From Aedes albopictus (Eukaryota > Arthropoda > Insecta > Diptera > Culicidae), in assembly GCF_035046485.1 (NCBI RefSeq), contig NC_085137.1, positions 311,127,164 to 311,191,163 on the forward strand: a stretch of 64,000 bases of DNA, given 5' to 3'. Numbering within the stretch: the stretch's first letter is position 1; the number at the start of each line of letters is the position of its first letter. Positions 53,936-63,250 of the stretch are shown here, piece after piece. The position numbers and the translations under genes were made by a program. The notes beneath the pieces were generated by a model. The model was not told the origin of the DNA and ran no database searches. It saw only the letters and a list, made by a program, of their open reading frames with translations.

Positions 53936-55512
53936 TAATTGTTGTTTCACCAGATTGCCCTTGACTTCCTGAAAAACTTTGCCGAAGACGACACTTTTCT
54001 ATCTGCTCTTGATCTCGAGATTGCGGAGTTTGAAGCTTTACTTGACAACTAGAGCCACCTAGGTGGGCTGTTCGGGCTCGTTTGGAAGTTGACCATCAAA
54101 CTTCTTTTCCCGATCAGCCTAGATAGCTGTGTAGTGTCGGTAGCGCGTAGCGGTTGTCTCAATTGGCTAAGAATAACACTACGGATCGCCTGATCCAGTG
54201 GTAAGAGTCCACTAAACAGGTGACCCCTAATTCATGGTGTTATGCGGCTTTATGCTTACCGTGCCAAAGAATGAATGGTTAGGGGGGTCTAATAAAAACC
54301 TAACTACAAACGGAGCCTGTGGAGTACTAGGGCGCCCTCCACAGTATTCTTCCCTTACTGCGCTAACCGGAGCAATGGTGCAGTTGACCTTGTGTTTCTC
54401 CGAGATAATCTGCTATCCTTCTTAAGCCTCAACTGCGAGGCTCAATAAGGGTGGGATTATTAGTATGTTGTTTATTAGTTTTAATTATAACCTATATGGC
54501 TCTTCGCATTATGCGTTCTTCACAGTGTCCTCTGTGTATGTTCGTCTCTGGCGCTCTTCAATCGATACCGAATTGGTTTTTATCGCTGCTCTTTTTTCTT
54601 GTGTTGTGATTGTAAGAGTTTGATCGTGCCTAGTTTGGGTAGTGGCTATGGTTATGACAGCTCAGATCAATCTTCAGCATAAAAGAACAGCTTTGGTCCA
54701 AGAACCTTACTTTCGTAGGGAGGATTTCTATGTAGATGTAATGTTTTAATTAACACCAATATGGTTTCGCATTTTGCGTTTGACCCGATGTTTGCTACTT
54801 TCAGTAAAATTGAAATGACAGTCTTGCGTGTCATGCCTCGAGCCCCAAAATGTTTTGATAATACTACTTGTTTGCAGCCTTGCCATTCCCAAATCTTGGT
54901 GGGATTATACTGTCAAGTTTATTCCGTAAGTGGATAATGTCTTCGTATGAAGATCAAATTTATCAATTTGACCTCTTTCATTGCACGCTTTGTCGAGCAT
55001 CACACCCGTGATGTTTTTCTAGCAAACATGCCTCTCCATGGGAACCAACATGCTTACCAAAATGGAAAGTCCACTGTGATTTGTTTACACAATGTTGTTT
55101 ACGATATCGGAAACGCATTCATTCAAAAATAATTTTGTTTGGGTGTTTTCTCGGATTTCCAGGATACTTTTGAACACGAACCTTTCGATTCCATATTGGA
55201 AGCCGCATGGATTGTCCTATTTATCTTTCAATGATTTCCAATTGGATTTACCAAATGCTCAAAAACCAACATCTCATCTCGGCATTACGTCAAGCAGCGA
55301 TTAGGAAATTGAGTGTTTGTGGATGCCCCCATGCGGGAGTCTTGCCATGACTTTTGAAGTATCTCGTAGCAGAAACGCAATTGAGATAACTCAATGTGGG
55401 TTTCCTACTTATGATTTTGTCCATCACAAGCCTCAATAGGCTGCTTCATTTGTATATCTTAGCTGAGAATCCGACTGTGGAACTTTGAATCATTTGATAT
55501 GTAACTACCCAG

Positions 55513-56049
55513 TGTCGTCGTCCCGCTCCACGTTTTCCATCGCTTCGCGTCGGGTGCCGCTTGTTCGGCTGCTGCCGCTAGAGTGCCGGCCGAAAGTAGC
55601 TGGGCTTCTCTAGTGCTGCACGAGAGCGGTGGCCGTCGTCGAGATCAGCCGACTTCCAAGTGCCGCTCGCTCTGCTGCTGCCTCTCGTTCTGCTGCTGCC
55701 GCTCGTTCTGCTGCTGCCGCTCGGTCTGCTGCTGTTGCTGGAGCTGTTGCGCCTTTGAAATCCGTTGCAAGAATGATCCTCTCAGAGACGGGCACCTGTA
55801 TTTATATTTGCGTAGAGGTACCCCTGTTTTTTTTCAAAAGCAATCTGATTGGTGGACGGAATCGACCAATGATGGACAAGCTGTTTCGGATAGGTGTGTG
55901 GTTCGACAGTTCGACCAAGCAAAGCGGATTGCTAATAGTCGCCCTTATGGTTGATTTGTTGTATTAGGAATTTCTTTCATTCATCTTTTTAACAATCAAT
56001 TTTCATTTAATTTTACTTAGGTTTATTGCTCATTTCCTTTATCTCTACA
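55513..56049 (-). repeat. 3' LTR of the Ty3/gypsy element, 537 bp
   Basis: On the minus strand it starts TGTAGAGATAAAGG and ends CGACGACA. TATAAATA (55799-55806) with TCATTC about 30 nt downstream (55771-55776) is a likely core promoter, silent in the 3' copy. A GCAGCAGCA-rich segment of about 21-bp units lies at 55663-55745. Confidence 0.93.
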
Positions 56050-56068
56050 TGTCATCTCACCTCCACAC
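56050..56068 (-). other. Polypurine tract of the Ty3/gypsy element
   Basis: GTGTGGAGGTGAGATGACA, directly between the pol stop codon and the 3' LTR, is purine-rich and in the place of the plus-strand primer. Confidence 0.7.
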
Positions 56069-59000
56069 TTATTCAAAAATTGTATACAGCAACATCTCAT
56101 CGAATCTCTTAGGTTTTCGTAGTTGGCGCTTTGGTCGCTCGTTACAAGCAATAATTGGCTGTCCATTGCTTTGTCCGAAACTTCCTTCGTCACGCGTCTC
56201 TGATATTGATTTGCCACCAGGATGTTGATACATAGAAGTTGTGATCATATCCTGATTATCTGCTGCGGGCAACTCTGCAGAAAATAGAACAGAAATTTTG
56301 AAAACGTGAAGGAAAACAAATATTATTGATTTCTTACCCAATGAAGAGTCCCAATCCATACTTGAATTATTTTCAACGTTTGTTTCTTCGAGCAAATCTT
56401 CAATTCGTTTGGCATCTGCTACGTTTCTAGAGAAAAGGACACCTCGATCGCTGCGAACTACTATTTTTGCCCCGTCTCTTGCTACAATTGTAAACTTTTC
56501 GCTGCCAAAGTTTGGGTCGGATTTGAAACGTCTCATCTGAGTCAAAAACACTCTGTCCCCCACGTTCAAATCAGATGGCCTGGCACCGCGTTTCGCATCT
56601 GCATATTGCTTGCTTACCAACTTGGACATGGCATCCTTTTCGCTAATGTCCTGCCGGTCGATGGTATCTGATGTGCCTGGCCACATGCAAGGAAATGTGC
56701 CTCTGAACTTTCTTCCTACTAAAAGCTCGAACGGGGTGACGCCCAATCTCGAAAGAGGCCTTATCTTGTTATGCACATGTACGTAGTTATCAAGAGCTTG
56801 CTTCCAGTCCACATTATCCAGTTTGGCCGCTGCTAACGCCTTTTTGATGCCTTCATTTTGTCTTTCCACAGCACCGTTGGTCTGTGGACTCAGTGGGATC
56901 GATTTTCGAATTTTGATGCCTTTTTCTTCCCAGGTTTTGACGAATTTGGAGCTTTGAAAAGGGGGACCATTGTCACTTTGCAAAATCAACGGATAACCCC
57001 AATTCAGGAAAACTTTGTTCAAGGCTGTGTTCGTAGTTTCTGCGTCCATAGATTTCATTTCAATGACGTGGAGGTAACGTGAATACGTATCCACTATCAC
57101 CAGAAATTCTCCAGTCCCAAAGCATTTATCGGTGAAGAAGTCAATTTGAAGGACTTCCCAGGGGCCGCTTGGGAGATCTCTGCTGCTCAGTGGTATCGGT
57201 CGATTTCTTTTAGACAATCGCAGACACGTTTCACATTGCTTTAAGCGATCTTCCACATCTTTACTGAGTCCTGGCCACCAGAAGAAGTCCCTCAAAATTC
57301 TTTTTGTGGAACCTACTCCAAGGTGCCCTTGATGAGCAGAATCAATTGCCTTTTGCCGCAGAGTACTGGGGAGTACAATCTGATCGTTTCGATACAGCAA
57401 GGATCCAAAAACGTGTAGCTCTTTCGCTTGGCATTCGAAACGTCGCAAATCAGTTTCCCAAAATCCGGTTTTGATCGCAGTTTTCACTCGACGTATCTCT
57501 TCGTTATCTTGTGCGTGAGACTCAATATCGTTCAGCGATATTTCGAGCTTGCCCGTGTCCAGGAAGTACAGCAAATGTTTCTCGTCCGCATCGTCAAAAG
57601 ATTTCGCTGTTTGGGATCTTTCAACAAGTCTAGAAAGCGCATCCGCTACATTTGTTTCGCCCGGTACTCGTTTAACATCGAATCGATATGGCTGTAGTCT
57701 CAGCGCCCAAGCCTCTGCCCTCGAGACAGCTCTTTTGCCGATACGATGCAAACCTCCGAAAATGTACTCATTAGACTCGGCATCCGTTCTTACTGTGAAA
57801 TTGAGGCTCAACAAATACATAGAAAAACGCTCTATTCCCCACACCATTGCCAAAGCTTCTCGTTGTGTCTGCGGATACCTTTGTTCCGTCTCCGATAGCG
57901 TCTTGGACGCGCATCCAATCACTCTCGGTACCGATTTGGCGTCAAATTGCACCAGCACTGCTCCCAAGCCGTAGGGCGATGCATCCACGTATATTTCCGT
58001 TCTATCGTCCTTGTTGAAATATCCCAATTTGGTGATAACGTTCAGGGCATCGTTTTTCAGGTACTCGAACTCATTTTGAAGTTCCTGGTTCCAATAAAAA
58101 TGTACTGCTTTGGCCAGTTCTCGGAGCCTTTGAGTTTTATCCGCACGATTGTGAATAAAACGATCCACAAAGTTAATTAATCCCAAAAAACTTTTAACCT
58201 CGCCAATAGTTTCAGGATTTCTAAACCCTTTTATGGCTGCAATTTTGTCGTCTGAAACCATCCATCCTTCAGAAGAGATCGTGTTTCCTATGAAATTGAC
58301 GGACTGCTTGCCAAAAACACATTTTTCTTCGTTTATCTTGACGTTATGGTTTTTTAGGCATGCCATGACCTTCGCTAGATTTTCATCGTGTTCCTCCTTT
58401 GTCCGTCCCGATACCATAATATCGTCCAGATAGTTTACGGTCCCTTTACATCCGGCCAATACAACGGTCTGCAGCGCCTCCTGGAAGATGTCCGGCGCAT
58501 TACATAGACCGAATGGGAGTCGCCGATATCGGTACATTTGATCACCAGCAAAGAAGTTCGTAAGATGGCGTGAATCTTCATTCAACTCCACGTGGAAAAA
58601 TGCGCTTGACAGATCGATGGTTGAAAACCACTGCGCTCCGTGAAGCTCTAGAAGAATGGACTCAAACGTCGGCATTTTAAAGGGCGTTCTGTAAATACAC
58701 CGATTAGGTCCTCTGAGGTCTGTTACTAGGCGGATATCGTTTTTTCCTTTAGGAACGACCAATAACGACGAGCAAAATGATCGGTCCATATCGGTTGTAA
58801 CTGCTTCGATTATACCAGCAGATAAGAGGTCCTGTAGCTTTTTCTTAGTGAGGTCTTTGTATACAGCCGGTATGTGGGTGTAGACATTACGGGAAGGAGG
58901 CATGGTCTTGTCGTAGCATAATGAAACTGGAGGTATTCCGAATTTTGGAAACTCTTCGGTGTGGTTCTGTACTTGGTAGCAAAACGCGTTGAGTTCGCAT

Positions 59001-59482
59001 TTCCATGGGTAGTTCATATGGAGATCATTAACTGGAACATTTAAACCCACATCCAGAACGCTGTATCGTATGGCCGTATTAAATCCCAATAGAGATCGAA
59101 CCTCGTCAATAACATAAAATTTTTCGATTGAAACTGGTCTGTCTTCAGAAACAATCAATTCGGCCGAAAAGTTCGCAACTACCTTTACTTCACCATCAGA
59201 AGCATAAGCCTTGAGCCTCTTGTCCGAAGAATACTCCAACGCGAGTATGCTGTCCTTACTGTCTGAATTGGACAGAATTCGCTCAAAATCCTGCTTCGTG
59301 ACAGTGTTAACTTGGGCCCCTGAATCAATGAAAAATTTCACAGGTGTTTTCGCCACAAGGGCGTCGATGTAAGCCGTGCTTTCGGTAACGATTCTCTGAA
59401 TAACACGTGACGACCTCATTTGCTTTAAAGTGCTGTTGCCGTCGGATGTATCTGACGTTTTATTTACAATCCTTTGTGTAGT
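56069..59482 (-). CDS. pol: Pol: protease, reverse transcriptase, RNase H, integrase
   Basis: The frame is open from the acceptor-like site at 59483 (first ATG at 59419) to the stop at 56069. From that ATG the domains are: aspartic protease (FIDSGAQVNTV, about residues 30-40); RT (about 190-400) with FSTIDLSSAFFHV, YRRLPFGLCNAPDIF and the catalytic NYLDDIMVSG; RNase H (IYVDASPYGLGAVLV, TDAESN, VADALSR); integrase with zinc-binding HQGHLGVG...CETC and catalytic IDFF, QSDNGPPF and a later Glu in NGAVERQNE. No inactivating change is seen in these motifs. The last part contains an in-frame 63-nt intron-like segment. Translation probably needs splicing from gag, since 21 codons upstream of the ATG are also open. 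Confidence 0.92.
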   Translation of the reverse strand, partial: TTQRIVNKTSDTSDGNSTLKQMRSSRVIQRIVTESTAYIDALVAKTPVKFFIDSGAQVNTVTKQDFERILSNSDSKDSILALEYSSDKRLKAYASDGEVKVVANFSAELIVSEDRPVSIEKFYVIDEVRSLLGFNTAIRYSVLDVGLNVPVNDLHMNYPWKCELNAFCYQVQNHTEEFPKFGIPPVSLCYDKTMPPSRNVYTHIPAVYKDLTKKKLQDLLSAGIIEAVTTDMDRSFCSSLLVVPKGKNDIRLVTDLRGPNRCIYRTPFKMPTFESILLELHGAQWFSTIDLSSAFFHVELNEDSRHLTNFFAGDQMYRYRRLPFGLCNAPDIFQEALQTVVLAGCKGTVNYLDDIMVSGRTKEEHDENLAKVMACLKNHNVKINEEKCVFGKQSVNFIGNTISSEGWMVSDDKIAAIKGFRNPETIGEVKSFLGLINFVDRFIHNRADKTQRLRELAKAVHFYWNQELQNEFEYLKNDALNVITKLGYFNKDDRTEIYVDASPYGLGAVLVQFDAKSVPRVIGCASKTLSETEQRYPQTQREALAMVWGIERFSMYLLSLNFTVRTDAESNEYIFGGLHRIGKRAVSRAEAWALRLQPYRFDVKRVPGETNVADALSRLVERSQTAKSFDDADEKHLLYFLDTGKLEISLNDIESHAQDNEEIRRVKTAIKTGFWETDLRRFECQAKELHVFGSLLYRNDQIVLPSTLRQKAIDSAHQGHLGVGSTKRILRDFFWWPGLSKDVEDRLKQCETCLRLSKRNRPIPLSSRDLPSGPWEVLQIDFFTDKCFGTGEFLVIVDTYSRYLHVIEMKSMDAETTNTALNKVFLNWGYPLILQSDNGPPFQSSKFVKTWEEKGIKIRKSIPLSPQTNGAVERQNEGIKKALAAAKLDNVDWKQALDNYVHVHNKIRPLSRLGVTPFELLVGRKFRGTFPCMWPGTSDTIDRQDISEKDAMSKLVSKQYADAKRGARPSDLNVGDRVFLTQMRRFKSDPNFGSEKFTIVARDGAKIVVRSDRGVLFSRNVADAKRIEDLLEETNVENNSSMDWDSSLGKKSIIFVFLHVFKISVLFSAELPAADNQDMITTSMYQHPGGKSISETRDEGSFGQSNGQPIIACNERPKRQLRKPKRFDEMLLYTIFE
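56275..56337 (-). other. In-frame 63-nt intron-like segment in pol
   Basis: On the minus strand TGG|GTAAGAAATC opens and a pyrimidine-rich tract ending TTTTCTGCAG closes a 63-nt segment near the pol C-terminus. Its length is a multiple of three and it contains no stop. If it is spliced, 21 mostly hydrophobic residues are removed. The flanks are hydrophilic, as expected for true coding sequence. Confidence 0.6.
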
Positions 59483-59677
59483 CTGGAAGCAGTAAATTCA
59501 TTCATTTTTTAAGAGTTCTTGCATAGATTTTGAAAAGAAAAAAATATAGCATGAAGAAACTGTTCTCATATTTGAAATAGTTATTTGCTTAACGAATTCA
59601 TTTATTTGCATCAAATAATAAAAGAATGCTCAAAAAAAAAACTCAAATTATGACGAAACGTCTTCAACTTCTCGTAC
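59483..59677 (-). other. Intron-like segment between gag and pol, 195 nt
   Basis: The donor GAG|GTACGAG lies 10 codons before the gag stop; the acceptor TTTACTGCTTCCAG lies 21 codons before the first pol ATG. The segment is AT-rich, holds three in-frame stops (the gag TAA, then two TGA) and looks non-coding. Removing it joins the two frames without a shift. Confidence 0.65.
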
Positions 59678-60880
59678 CTCATCTTTCATGTCTCCTGCAT
59701 CCTCGATAGCTGCAATCTTGGAGTTAACCGCTTCCTCGCGGAGTTCATTTCGACGCTTGCGAGATCCAGATGGTCCCGCTTGACCTACCGCTTCCGAACA
59801 TACCCGTGCGATATGGCCCACTTTACCGCAATTACGGCAAACTTTTTGGATCACTGGACATTGATTGGGATGATGGTAAATGCTGCCGCAACGCCAACAG
59901 TTATTACCACTTCCATGCACTCGGTTATGTTGAAATCCGCGATTGGGCAATCCACGACCTCGTCCTCGGTATGATCCATGTCGTCCCCTGAGTCCGAACC
60001 GCCAGTTTTCGGAAAAGTTAGATCTGTAGTTGTTCTGAGTTTGCCGGGGTTGCTGCGAGAAAGCTGCGATCGTTTTACACTCCTGTTGGCTGTGGCTACG
60101 CTGAAATTCTTCCTCATTTGCTTTCTCAAGCTCTCTATCTCTCACCAGATCAATCAGGTCCTTCATCGATCCCTGTCTTACCCAATTCCGATGGGCAAGA
60201 ACTCGGACCCTGGCATCCAAAGCACCTTTCGTGATGACGCGCACAACGGCCTCCATTTCCTCTTCGTCGGTGTAATTACACAACTTGGCAGCAGTTCCCA
60301 CACGCCTGACGAACTGGATGCTTTGTTCTGAAGGGGCTTGTGCCATGTTCATCAGTTTGCCCCTCTGTGCTAGGATGTATGTTCGTGAGCCAAAATATTC
60401 GTCAAGACGCTCCATGGCATTGGAGAAAGGGTTCGTGATCTCACTAGACATCTCTGGAACGGACACCGTTGTTTGATAAATTTCACGCAGCTTCGGTCCC
60501 GCTTTTACTTTGAAAAGCCCGAACAAAGTGAGCTCATCGGTAGCGTTAATTAGTCTGATGGAGGAAATGAATGTGTCCTTCCAATACTCGTATGCGCGTT
60601 TATCGATTTCACTCTCTCCCTCCGATGGAGTGCATTCAGGTATATTGATCGTACTCAATGTCCAGCTGCTCATGGTCGTCAGCAAACTCACGTCGTTTCT
60701 CGGGACCGCCGGTTCATCGCGATTTTCAGACATCTTATCAACAGTCATCACATCGGTATCGTCCTCAGAGAAATCCTCCTCGCAATCAGTTTGCTTGTCT
60801 AAAACTGATTCTTCGAGCCGAGCAATGCGAGCCCGCAATGATTCATTTTCATCAAGGGCAGCTCGCAATCGCTTTTTCAT
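59648..60880 (-). CDS. gag: Gag with coiled-coil start and two zinc knuckles
   Basis: This ATG (MKKRLRAALDENESLRARI) gives 410 residues; reading further upstream lacks an ATG and crosses an acceptor-like TTGATTTTCAG. Residues 1-25 form a heptad-like coiled coil. A central region (about 100-270) has capsid-like helices. An Arg/Gly-rich basic patch (RGRHGSYRGRGRGLP) precedes CWRCGSIYHHPNQC and CRNCGKVGHIARVC, two CCHC knuckles for RNA binding. It should form the particle that packages element RNA. The donor-like site near its end suggests that a spliced message could extend it into Pol. Confidence 0.9.
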   Translation of the reverse strand: MKKRLRAALDENESLRARIARLEESVLDKQTDCEEDFSEDDTDVMTVDKMSENRDEPAVPRNDVSLLTTMSSWTLSTINIPECTPSEGESEIDKRAYEYWKDTFISSIRLINATDELTLFGLFKVKAGPKLREIYQTTVSVPEMSSEITNPFSNAMERLDEYFGSRTYILAQRGKLMNMAQAPSEQSIQFVRRVGTAAKLCNYTDEEEMEAVVRVITKGALDARVRVLAHRNWVRQGSMKDLIDLVRDRELEKANEEEFQRSHSQQECKTIAAFSQQPRQTQNNYRSNFSENWRFGLRGRHGSYRGRGRGLPNRGFQHNRVHGSGNNCWRCGSIYHHPNQCPVIQKVCRNCGKVGHIARVCSEAVGQAGPSGSRKRRNELREEAVNSKIAAIEDAGDMKDEVREVEDVSS

Positions 60881-61667
60881 AGTCGATTTCGATTCTCTGA
60901 AAATCAACAATTGAAAATAAAAATTAAGGTTTGTTCGGGTTTCAAATTCTGATTATCAATATTTTCTGTATCGATGTCAAATAAAATCTAGACCAAATAA
61001 AAAAAATATTTCACTAACAAAACTTGGCTTGGGCTATATTTTCTTTTCTAAACGTCGTAACTCGATCGTTGTTTGAAAGTAACAACTGAGCACTGATCAA
61101 ATTCGATTCTAATCAAACATTTCATCCTATTTTCCAAAACTGTTATCATGATTCTCATTTCAATTATTATTTTTTTTTTTTTAGAATGTTTGCCAGTATG
61201 TACTAACTTTGTAATTGATCGTTCTTTGTTCGCAGTCGTATGGCCGTTTTGTTTTTTTTAAGCTTGCTCTGCGTTCGTCTATTTCCACCGAAAAATTCAT
61301 TTCAATCAGGAAATCATTAAGCTCTCCCCGTCTACTTCCACCGGCGAGGCCTTCACGAAAAAATCAATTTGTATTATAAGCTTGCATCGTGATCGCCCAT
61401 CTCCGTCGAACACCAAGCTCTGTCCAAATATTCCGCCTATTTCCATCGGAATATCGAAAACGGTAACAGTTGCACTCTCCGTCCATCTCCACCGAAGAGG
61501 CAATAAATTTATTTCGTATTTGGCTCTCCTTGCTTGCATCGTGATCGTCTATCTCCACCGAACACCAAGGCAATTGCAAAACATTTCGTCCATTTCCGCC
61601 GAAATATTTGTCGTGGTATCATTTCACTCACTTCATACTCACCTCACAACGTGGATGACTGCGCCAT
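60881..61667 (-). promoter_or_regulatory. 5' leader of the Ty3/gypsy element with repeated TTCGGTGGARAT motif
   Basis: Just inside the 5' LTR lies the primer-site candidate TGGCGCAGTC. From 61604 down to 61279 the motif TTCGGTGGAGATRGA or variants recurs seven times, at plus coordinates near 61279, 61331, 61398, 61436, 61482, 61548 and 61589. An acceptor-like TTGATTTTCAG lies about 15-20 nt upstream of the gag ATG. The repeat placement is like that of the insulator sites in the leader of Drosophila gypsy, but the motif is different. Confidence 0.6.
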
Positions 61668-62204
61668 TGTCGTCGTCCCGCTCCACGTTTTCCATCGCTT
61701 CGCGTCGGGTGCCGCTTGTTCGGCTGCTGCCGCTAGAGTGCCGGCCGAAAGTAGCTGGGCTTCTCTAGTGCTGCACGAGAGCGGTGGCCGTCGTCGAGAT
61801 CAGCCGACTTCCAAGTGCCGCTCGCTCTGCTGCTGCCTCTCGTTCTGCTGCTGCCGCTCGTTCTGCTGCTGCCGCTCGGTCTGCTGCTGTTGCTGGAGCT
61901 GTTGCGCCTTTGAAATCCGTTGCAAGAATGATCCTCTCAGAGACGGGCACCTGTATTTATATTTGCGTAGAGGTACCCCTGTTTTTTTTCAAAAGCAATC
62001 TGATTGGTGGACGGAATCGACCAATGATGGACAAGCTGTTTCGGATAGGTGTGTGGTTCGACAGTTCGACCAAGCAAAGCGGATTGCTAATAGTCGCCCT
62101 TATGGTTGATTTGTTGTATTAGGAATTTCTTTCATTCATCTTTTTAACAATCAATTTTCATTTAATTTTACTTAGGTTTATTGCTCATTTCCTTTATCTC
62201 TACA
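61668..62204 (-). repeat. 5' LTR of the Ty3/gypsy element, 537 bp
   Basis: No difference from the 3' LTR was found by eye. TATAAATA at 61954-61961 and TCATTC at 61926-61931 would start the genomic RNA about 260 nt before the LTR end. Apparent Cys-rich plus-strand frames here come from CTGCTGC repeats and are not genes. Confidence 0.93.
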
Positions 62205-62562
62205 CCCAGTTTTTACGCAACTGCGTTTCCGAGTACTCGGTAAACACTTGATTAAGTGAAACTGACCTAAGAAGCCTGAATCTTCAGGATGTTCTGTTGT
62301 TCTGAACCCGTTGTGGCAAGTAGCTATAGGCTTACTTTACGCTTTATGCGTTTTCTACAGTGCCCTTTTCAGGGCGCTGTTTGAACCCGTTGTGGTACGC
62401 TTATGCGATTATATCGACCCTATTCCCTTACCTTCCCTTTCCCTATCCCATCCCTTATTCCTCCCTTCGCTCTCCCTCAGGTAAATGATGAATAGGCTCG
62501 TATTCATGGCGATGGCACAAATTTCCCAAATGGAGGAGCCGACCTACTGATACCTGATACCT

Positions 62563-63200
62563 GATACCACCTAGCGGCGAAACCACCAACTAATTATTGA
62601 ATCACCAGATTGCTCTTGACATCCTGAAGAACTTTGCCGAAGGCGACAGTTTTCTATCTGCTCTGGATCTCGAGATAGCGGAGTTTGAAATTTTAGTTGA
62701 CAACTAGCGCCACCTAGCGGCGAAATCACAAACTAATTGTTGAATCACCAGATTGTTTTTGACCTACACACTAAGATCAGCTCGGTATTTTTCCAATGTC
62801 TTTACTGAGTTCTCAACAGCAGATTTAACTCGGAACGCTCGGTTGTTTCTTTTGCAGATATTCTGTAAATGTGTTACCGAGCTCAGCTAACAAACTGTCA
62901 AAAGTTGCTGATGCACTGTAAATATCGTTACTGGTGAACGATAAATACGATTACCGAGTGTACCGAGATAAATCTGCTGTTGCAAACTCAGTAAAAAGAT
63001 GGGAAAAATACTGAGTTCAGTGAAAAAATTACTGAGCTGGAACATCTGAATCTTAGTGTGTAGTGAACAGATTTGCCGAAGACAGCGTTGTTCCAAATAA
63101 AGTAGATCTTGAGATATCGCATGTGATAACTTATGAGTGCTTCTACTGGCGAGTGTACATAGTAACCACTTTTACATAGCGCCTCTATCGGCCGAATGGC
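62563..63200. repeat. About 125-bp satellite, right block
   Basis: Satellite units resume directly after the LINE tail (ACCTAGCGGCGAAACC) and run to about 62765, then again from about 63060 to 63200. In between (62766-63058) is a foldback-like insert with CACTAAGATCAGCTCGGTA at the left and ATCTTAGTGTG at the right. Confidence 0.8.
62766..63060. mobile_element. Inverted-repeat insertion in the satellite
   Basis: ACACACTAAGATCAGCTCGG and its degenerate complement GAGCTGG...ATCTTAGTGTGT bound about 295 bp rich in TTACCGA and TCGGTAA-like motifs, similar in style to the ends of the H3-carrying elements at 24330-26880. It may be a small relative of that family. Confidence 0.6.
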
Positions 63201-63250
63201 CAACTAAGTGGATGATAGTTGGCATTGTGTGGTAGATCTATTCTAATACT

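Larger units (their letters stand above)
55513..62204 (-). mobile_element. Full-length Ty3/gypsy LTR retrotransposon
   Basis: The 6692-bp element has 537-bp LTRs that look identical, TG...CA termini and perfect CCCAG duplications at 55508-55512 and 62205-62209. Minus-strand order: 5' LTR, primer-binding-like TGGCGCAGTC (from 61666), 5' leader with a repeated motif, gag, pol (protease, RT, RNase H, integrase), purine tract, 3' LTR. There is no env-like frame. Open frames and LTR identity indicate a very young, possibly active copy. Integrase after RNase H puts it in Ty3/gypsy; the clade is not determined. Spliced expression is suggested by two intron-like segments. Confidence 0.94.
54062..62570 (+). 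pseudogene. Degenerate LOA/I-like LINE, split by the Ty3/gypsy element
   Basis: The leader (54062-54600) is followed by endonuclease start QINLQHKRTALVQEPYF (near 54663), then after a deletion by RT pieces FVEHHTRDVFLANMPLHGNQ, HAYQNGKSTV, FEHEPFDSILEAA and CGCPHGGVLP. These correspond to the RT of the LINE at 43405 but are broken by shifts. At 55512 the LTR retrotransposon interrupts it. The LINE 3' UTR resumes at 62210 and ends in TGATACC repeats (62549-62570). ACCTAG occurs at both ends within the satellite, consistent with a target duplication. Confidence 0.75.

Noticed and set aside
61534..62109. Cys-rich open frames in and beside the LTRs
   Set aside because: They result from CTGCTGC repeats in the LTR, occur identically in both LTRs and run opposite to the element.
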